Assembly: GCA_963577065.1 (NCBI GenBank)
Contig: CAUYXJ010000042.1
Location: forward strand, 1 to 25,089
DNA from: CAUYXJ01 sp963577065
GTDB taxonomy: Bacteria > Chloroflexota > Dehalococcoidia > Tepidiformales > Tepidiformaceae
Direction of reading: 5' to 3'
DNA length: 25,089 nt
Both the position numbers and the translations under genes were made by a program. This document shows, piece after piece, positions 22,400-25,089 of the stretch. The first letter of the stretch is position 1, and every line of letters begins with the position of its first letter. The notes under the pieces were generated by a model that did not search any database, was not told where the DNA came from, and was given only the letters and a program-made list of their open reading frames with translations.

Positions 22400-22663
22400 A
22401 AGTGGGTGGTGCGCGGAGGTCGCGGGAACGAAGACGTCTCGGGGCCCGAGGGCGAAAGTGCGGGCGCCTGGGTGCGGCGGCTGCGCGAGCGCTCCGGCCT
22501 CAGCCAGGCCGCCTTCGCCCGCCGCCTCGGCGTTCGCCAGCAGACGGTGAGCGAATGGGAGACGGGCCGCTACGACCCGCGGGGCGCCAGCCTCACCGTC
22601 CTGCGGATGGTCGCGGAGGAGCTCGCGCCCTACGACGCCACGCCGCCGGAGGAGGGCGCGTGA
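22391..22663 (+). CDS. Small XRE-type helix-turn-helix regulator
   Basis: The HTH segment VRRLRERSGLSQAAFARRLG followed by VRQQTVSEWETGRYDPRG is a clear XRE/Cro domain covering most of the protein. From GTG 22391 it has 90 residues. GTG 22406 and 22409 are alternatives that fit better if the promoter lies at 22394-22399. The stop overlaps the GTG of the DUF2851 gene by four bases, so the two are an operon. The N-terminal ~20 residues before the HTH are weakly supported. Confidence 0.82.
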   Translation: MYTKWVVRGGRGNEDVSGPEGESAGAWVRRLRERSGLSQAAFARRLGVRQQTVSEWETGRYDPRGASLTVLRMVAEELAPYDATPPEEGA

Positions 22664-23766
22664 GCGCGCCCGCCGCGGGCAGCGAGGCAGCCCTCGCCGA
22701 GCGCTGGTTCGCGGGCCTGCGCGGCCTCTCCCGGGTCGAGGACGGGCGCCGCTTGCGCGTCCGCTTCCCGGGCGTGCCCGCGCCCGGGTACGGGCCCGAC
22801 GCCCGTGACGCTGTCGTGGAGCTCGACGGCGCCGAGCTCCACGGCGACGTCGAGCTGCACCTGCGCGCGAGCGGCTGGCGTGCCCACGGCCACGCCGGCG
22901 ACCCTGCGTACGGCAGGGTCGTCCTTCATGTGGTCGCGGAGAACGATGGCCGCGCGCTCACCACCGCCCACGCGAGCGGTCGCGCAATCGCGATCGCTGT
23001 CGCCCCGCGGCTGCCGCGGAAGCCCCTGCTGCCGGCCTTCGTGCCGCCCTGTGCGGCGGCGGAACGCTCGCCCCGCGCAGCGCTCGCGCGACTCGGGGGC
23101 GAGCGCCTGCAGGCCAAGGCTGCGCGCGCCGGCCACTGGGCCGCGGGGCGGGGCGCGGCGCCCGTGCTCTACGCCCTCGCCCTCGAAACGCTCGGCGGGC
23201 GGCGCAACCGCGCCCCCTTCGCGGAGCTTGCCCGGCGCCTGCCCCTGCCCGCGCTGCTCGAGCGCGCGCCGGTCGCGGCTGCGGGGGAAGGGGCGGCCGC
23301 GCTCGCGTCGGCGCTCGGCGCCGCCGCGCGCGATCTGCCGCTCGTGCACGGCGGCGGCCGCCCCGCCGCGAGACCGGAGCGCCGGCTCGCCGCCCTGGCG
23401 GCGCTCTGCGCACGGCTCTGGCCGGAGCGAGAACCTACCTGGCCCGCGCTCCTCCCCAGTGCGGAGGCCCTGCCCCAGGCTCTGCGCGCCCCCGGAATCG
23501 GTGCCGCTACCGCGCTCGAGCTTGCCGTCAACGCCGTCCTGCCGGTGGCGCTCGGTGCCGGGATCTGGTCCGAGGACGCGTCGCTGGCGCGTTTTGCGGC
23601 GCTGCCCGCACCGGCTCTGTACGGTCAGCTGCGCTCCCTCGCGGGCTGGCTCCAGCGCGGCGAGGAGGCGCCCTTCGGGCGGGCGGCCGCCCTCCAGGGC
23701 GGGCTCCGTCTGCACGCGGAGCACTGCGCCCGCGGCGCTTGCGGTCGCTGTCCGCTTTCGAGCTAG
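22660..23766 (+). CDS. DUF2851 family protein
   Basis: A 368-residue protein. The N-terminal domain contains GPDARDAVVELDGAELHGDV, ELHLRASGWRAHGHAGDPAY and GRVVLHVVAENDG, matching my recollection of the DUF2851 family. A long Ala/Arg-rich helical middle follows. The C-terminus ends HCARGACGRCPLSS, with cysteines spaced C-x4-C-x2-C, possibly a metal or zinc site. The function of this family is unknown. The start is GTG 22660 after GGAGGAGGGCGC and overlaps the XRE gene stop. The extreme Ala/Arg/Leu content matches the local GC rather than suggesting foreign origin. Confidence 0.75.
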   Translation: MSAPAAGSEAALAERWFAGLRGLSRVEDGRRLRVRFPGVPAPGYGPDARDAVVELDGAELHGDVELHLRASGWRAHGHAGDPAYGRVVLHVVAENDGRALTTAHASGRAIAIAVAPRLPRKPLLPAFVPPCAAAERSPRAALARLGGERLQAKAARAGHWAAGRGAAPVLYALALETLGGRRNRAPFAELARRLPLPALLERAPVAAAGEGAAALASALGAAARDLPLVHGGGRPAARPERRLAALAALCARLWPEREPTWPALLPSAEALPQALRAPGIGAATALELAVNAVLPVALGAGIWSEDASLARFAALPAPALYGQLRSLAGWLQRGEEAPFGRAAALQGGLRLHAEHCARGACGRCPLSS

Positions 23767-23796
23767 CTGGCCCACCAGGTTGCCCACGAGCGCTCA

Positions 23797-23830
23797 CGCA
23801 GGCGGGGGTACAGGGGCACCCCCGCCTGCG
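23797..23830. terminator. Strong stem-loop between convergent genes
   Basis: CGCAGGCGGGGGT (23797-23809), 8-nt loop, ACCCCCGCCTGCG (23818-23830): a perfect 13-bp stem between the convergent DUF2851 and reductase genes. No T-run follows on either strand, so it may stall or stabilise 3' ends rather than act as a standard intrinsic terminator. Confidence 0.6.
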
Positions 23831-23853
23831 CCCCGCGACTGTCAGGGCGGTTC

Positions 23854-23874
23854 GAGCCAAGAGCCAAGAGCCAA
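23854..23874 (+). repeat. (GAGCCAA)3 tandem repeat
   Basis: Three perfect 7-bp units in the convergent gap, just 14 nt beyond the reductase stop codon. Probably neutral sequence. Confidence 0.8.
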
Positions 23875-23888
23875 CAGCTCGCGCGACC

Positions 23889-24932
23889 TCAGGCGGTCTG
23901 GCCGAGCGCCCTGAGTAGGCGATCGAGGTTGCCCGGATCCGGTTCGAGCGCGCCCACGGGGAAGGCGTGGACGACCTCCACGACGGCGTCGTTATAGGGC
24001 GTGGGGACCTCCACCTCGCGCCCGCGCTCGGCGACGTAGCCGTTGAGGAAGTCGATCTCGGTGCGGCGCTTGCGGATCACGTCTTGGAGGAAGGAGGGAC
24101 GGCCCTCACCGAGCGCCCCCGCACCGGCGATCAATTGCTCGTCCAGCTCGCTCACGTTGCGGCCCGCAGCGGCGTCGACGAATTGGTCCGCGGGGATTCC
24201 CCAGACCGCGTCGATCTCGTGGCCGTGAGCGCGGCCGACCGCGATCGCTTCCGCCGCGATCCGTACACAGATCGCGCGCGTATCGTCCCGGCGGCGCACT
24301 TCCGCGGAGCCGTACCCGGTGAGTCCTGCGATGGGATTGGCCATGCAGTTCACGGCGAGCTTGGCCCAGCGTTCGCCCCAGAGATTGGAGGTCACCCGGC
24401 TGCCTTCGACCTGACCGAGCAGATCCACGATCTCCTGTGCGCGATCGGTGACGCTCCCGTCGAGCTCGCCGACGGTGAAGCCGAGGTCGCGTGTATCCGT
24501 GCGCAACGCGTGCGCGGGTTCGTAGAGCCCCGCGCCGATTGTGATCACGCAGCCGAGCGTGCGTTCACGGCCCATGATCGTCGCGATCCGCTCGTCGTTG
24601 ATCCCGTTCTGGAAGTCGACGACGGCCCCGTCAGGATGGAGGTAGGGGGCGATCAGGTGGGTCGCCCAGTCCGTGTCGTAGGACTTGACCGCGACGAAGG
24701 CGAGGTCGAAGGGCTCCGAGAGCGACTGCAGCTCGCTGATCTGCAGCGCCTTGACGGGAACCGTGACATCGCCTCGTCCCTCGATCGAGAGGCGCAGGCC
24801 TTGGCGCTTCATCGCCTCGACGTGCTCGGCCCACTGGTCCACGAGCGTGACGTCGACGCCCGCCTCCGTCAGCAGGCCGCCTACGACGCAGCCGACGGCA
24901 CCCGCCCCAATGATTCCAATGCGCGGTGTCAT
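23889..24932 (-). CDS. Ketopantoate reductase-family (PanE/ApbA) oxidoreductase
   Basis: A 347-residue NAD(P)-dependent dehydrogenase. Rossmann motif IGIIGAGAVGCVVGG has GAGAVG at 9-14. DLAFVAVKSYDTDWA holds the catalytic-type lysine, VVDFQNGINDE follows, and the C-terminal domain has WGERWAKLAVNCMANPIAGL and RPSFLQDVIRKRRTEIDFLN with the family's conserved Ser and Glu. The family includes true PanE (pantothenate pathway) and many paralogues with other substrates. This one is somewhat longer than a typical PanE (about 300 residues) and has no pantothenate neighbours, so I give no gene symbol. The start is ATG 24932, four nt after GGGAGGAG. Confidence 0.9.
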   Translation of the reverse strand: MTPRIGIIGAGAVGCVVGGLLTEAGVDVTLVDQWAEHVEAMKRQGLRLSIEGRGDVTVPVKALQISELQSLSEPFDLAFVAVKSYDTDWATHLIAPYLHPDGAVVDFQNGINDERIATIMGRERTLGCVITIGAGLYEPAHALRTDTRDLGFTVGELDGSVTDRAQEIVDLLGQVEGSRVTSNLWGERWAKLAVNCMANPIAGLTGYGSAEVRRRDDTRAICVRIAAEAIAVGRAHGHEIDAVWGIPADQFVDAAAGRNVSELDEQLIAGAGALGEGRPSFLQDVIRKRRTEIDFLNGYVAERGREVEVPTPYNDAVVEVVHAFPVGALEPDPGNLDRLLRALGQTA

Positions 24933-24952
24933 AGGACTCCTCCCGAAGCGAG

Positions 24953-24958
24953 AGTCTA
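24953..24958 (-). promoter_or_regulatory. Candidate -10 of the reductase gene (TAGACT)
   Basis: On the minus strand the sequence reads CCTAGACTCTCGC about 20 nt before the ATG at 24932, with the GGGAGGAG between them. The hexamer equals that before the M50 protease gene. Confidence 0.4.
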
Positions 24959-24993
24959 GGCGCTGGGCGACGCGACCGCGCCCAGCGAGCTTT

Positions 24994-25089
24994 CTAGCGA
25001 GCGCGGAGCCGCAGTGGCCGTTGGCCGCGCAGGCGCAGCAGTCGAGCGCGGGTGGGGCCGGTGGGGTGGGGCCCGAGCGCTAGCGAGCT
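24994..25089 (-). CDS. Possible 3' end of an upstream minus-strand gene
   Basis: The frame is open from the window edge to a TAG at 24994 and encodes a basic tail (for example RLLRLRGQRPLRLRAR). With only 31 codons and high GC, an open frame is expected by chance, so this is weakly supported. Nothing else is seen between 24959 and 25089. Confidence 0.2.
   Translation of the reverse strand, partial: SSLALGPHPTGPTRARLLRLRGQRPLRLRAR

Noticed and set aside
1..25089. tRNA, rRNA, CRISPR arrays, insertion sequences
   Set aside because: I scanned by eye and saw no cloverleaf with a TTC loop, no spaced repeat array and no transposase or integrase motif. A tRNAscan or Infernal run would be decisive.

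Overview
The window is GC-rich bacterial chromosome with short gaps, strong third-position GC bias, many GTG/TTG starts and several 4-base ATGA/GTGA overlaps. The combination of a C-terminal 'GWNL...W.RYIPGLP...YWIEA' domain on a secreted protein, an Rrf2-cysK-CysO-CysM cluster, a MurT ligase and an XRE/DUF2851 pair suggests a Chloroflexota lineage, possibly Dehalococcoidia-like. That assignment is inference; no rRNA or other phylogenetic marker was analysed.

Layout. 1-1959 (minus): rpsO followed by pnp, with pnp running off the left edge; a stem-loop lies between them. 2032-2885 (plus): a P-loop kinase-like protein overlapping a small dimeric-barrel-like protein. 2881-7533 (plus): two exported proteins, a ~1,170-residue beta-rich protein whose signal peptide is in frame but has no standard start codon, and a signal peptide / Thr-Pro-rich / membrane-anchor protein. 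7657-8017: a short upstream ORF running into a small dimeric-barrel protein. 8245-12080: a cysteine operon with an Rrf2 regulator, a CysK-type synthase, a sulfur-carrier domain fused to a MoeB-type E1 enzyme, a free CysO-like carrier ending in Gly-Gly, and a CysM-type synthase. 12081-13019: a lower-GC insert with one two-TM protein, bounded on the right by a second copy of the cysM 3' end. 13057-15347 (minus): a YdhR-like monooxygenase followed by a STAND ATPase / GNAT-like / winged-helix regulator. 15450-16358: a luciferase-like flavin oxidoreductase. 16502-19022: a tungstate-type ABC transporter (tupABC); tupA appears to start at CTG. 19034-19464: phased repeats, a promoter, an 11-codon ORF and a terminator/antiterminator pair ahead of a small SWIM zinc-finger protein. 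19559-23766: a small membrane protein, an M50 site-2 protease with CBS-like tail, MurT, a small XRE regulator and a DUF2851 protein. 23889-24932 (minus): a ketopantoate-reductase-family protein.

How the genes work together. The cysteine block is the most coherent unit. The E1 enzyme would activate the carrier's C-terminal glycine, the carrier would be thiocarboxylated, and CysM would use it with O-phosphoserine, as in the mycobacterial CysO/CysM pathway. CysK would supply the sulfide route and the Rrf2 protein would regulate as CymR does. The fused carrier has its Gly-Gly inside the polypeptide, which is unusual. The best candidate for an undescribed regulatory element is the promoter / mini-ORF / attenuator at 19067-19168.
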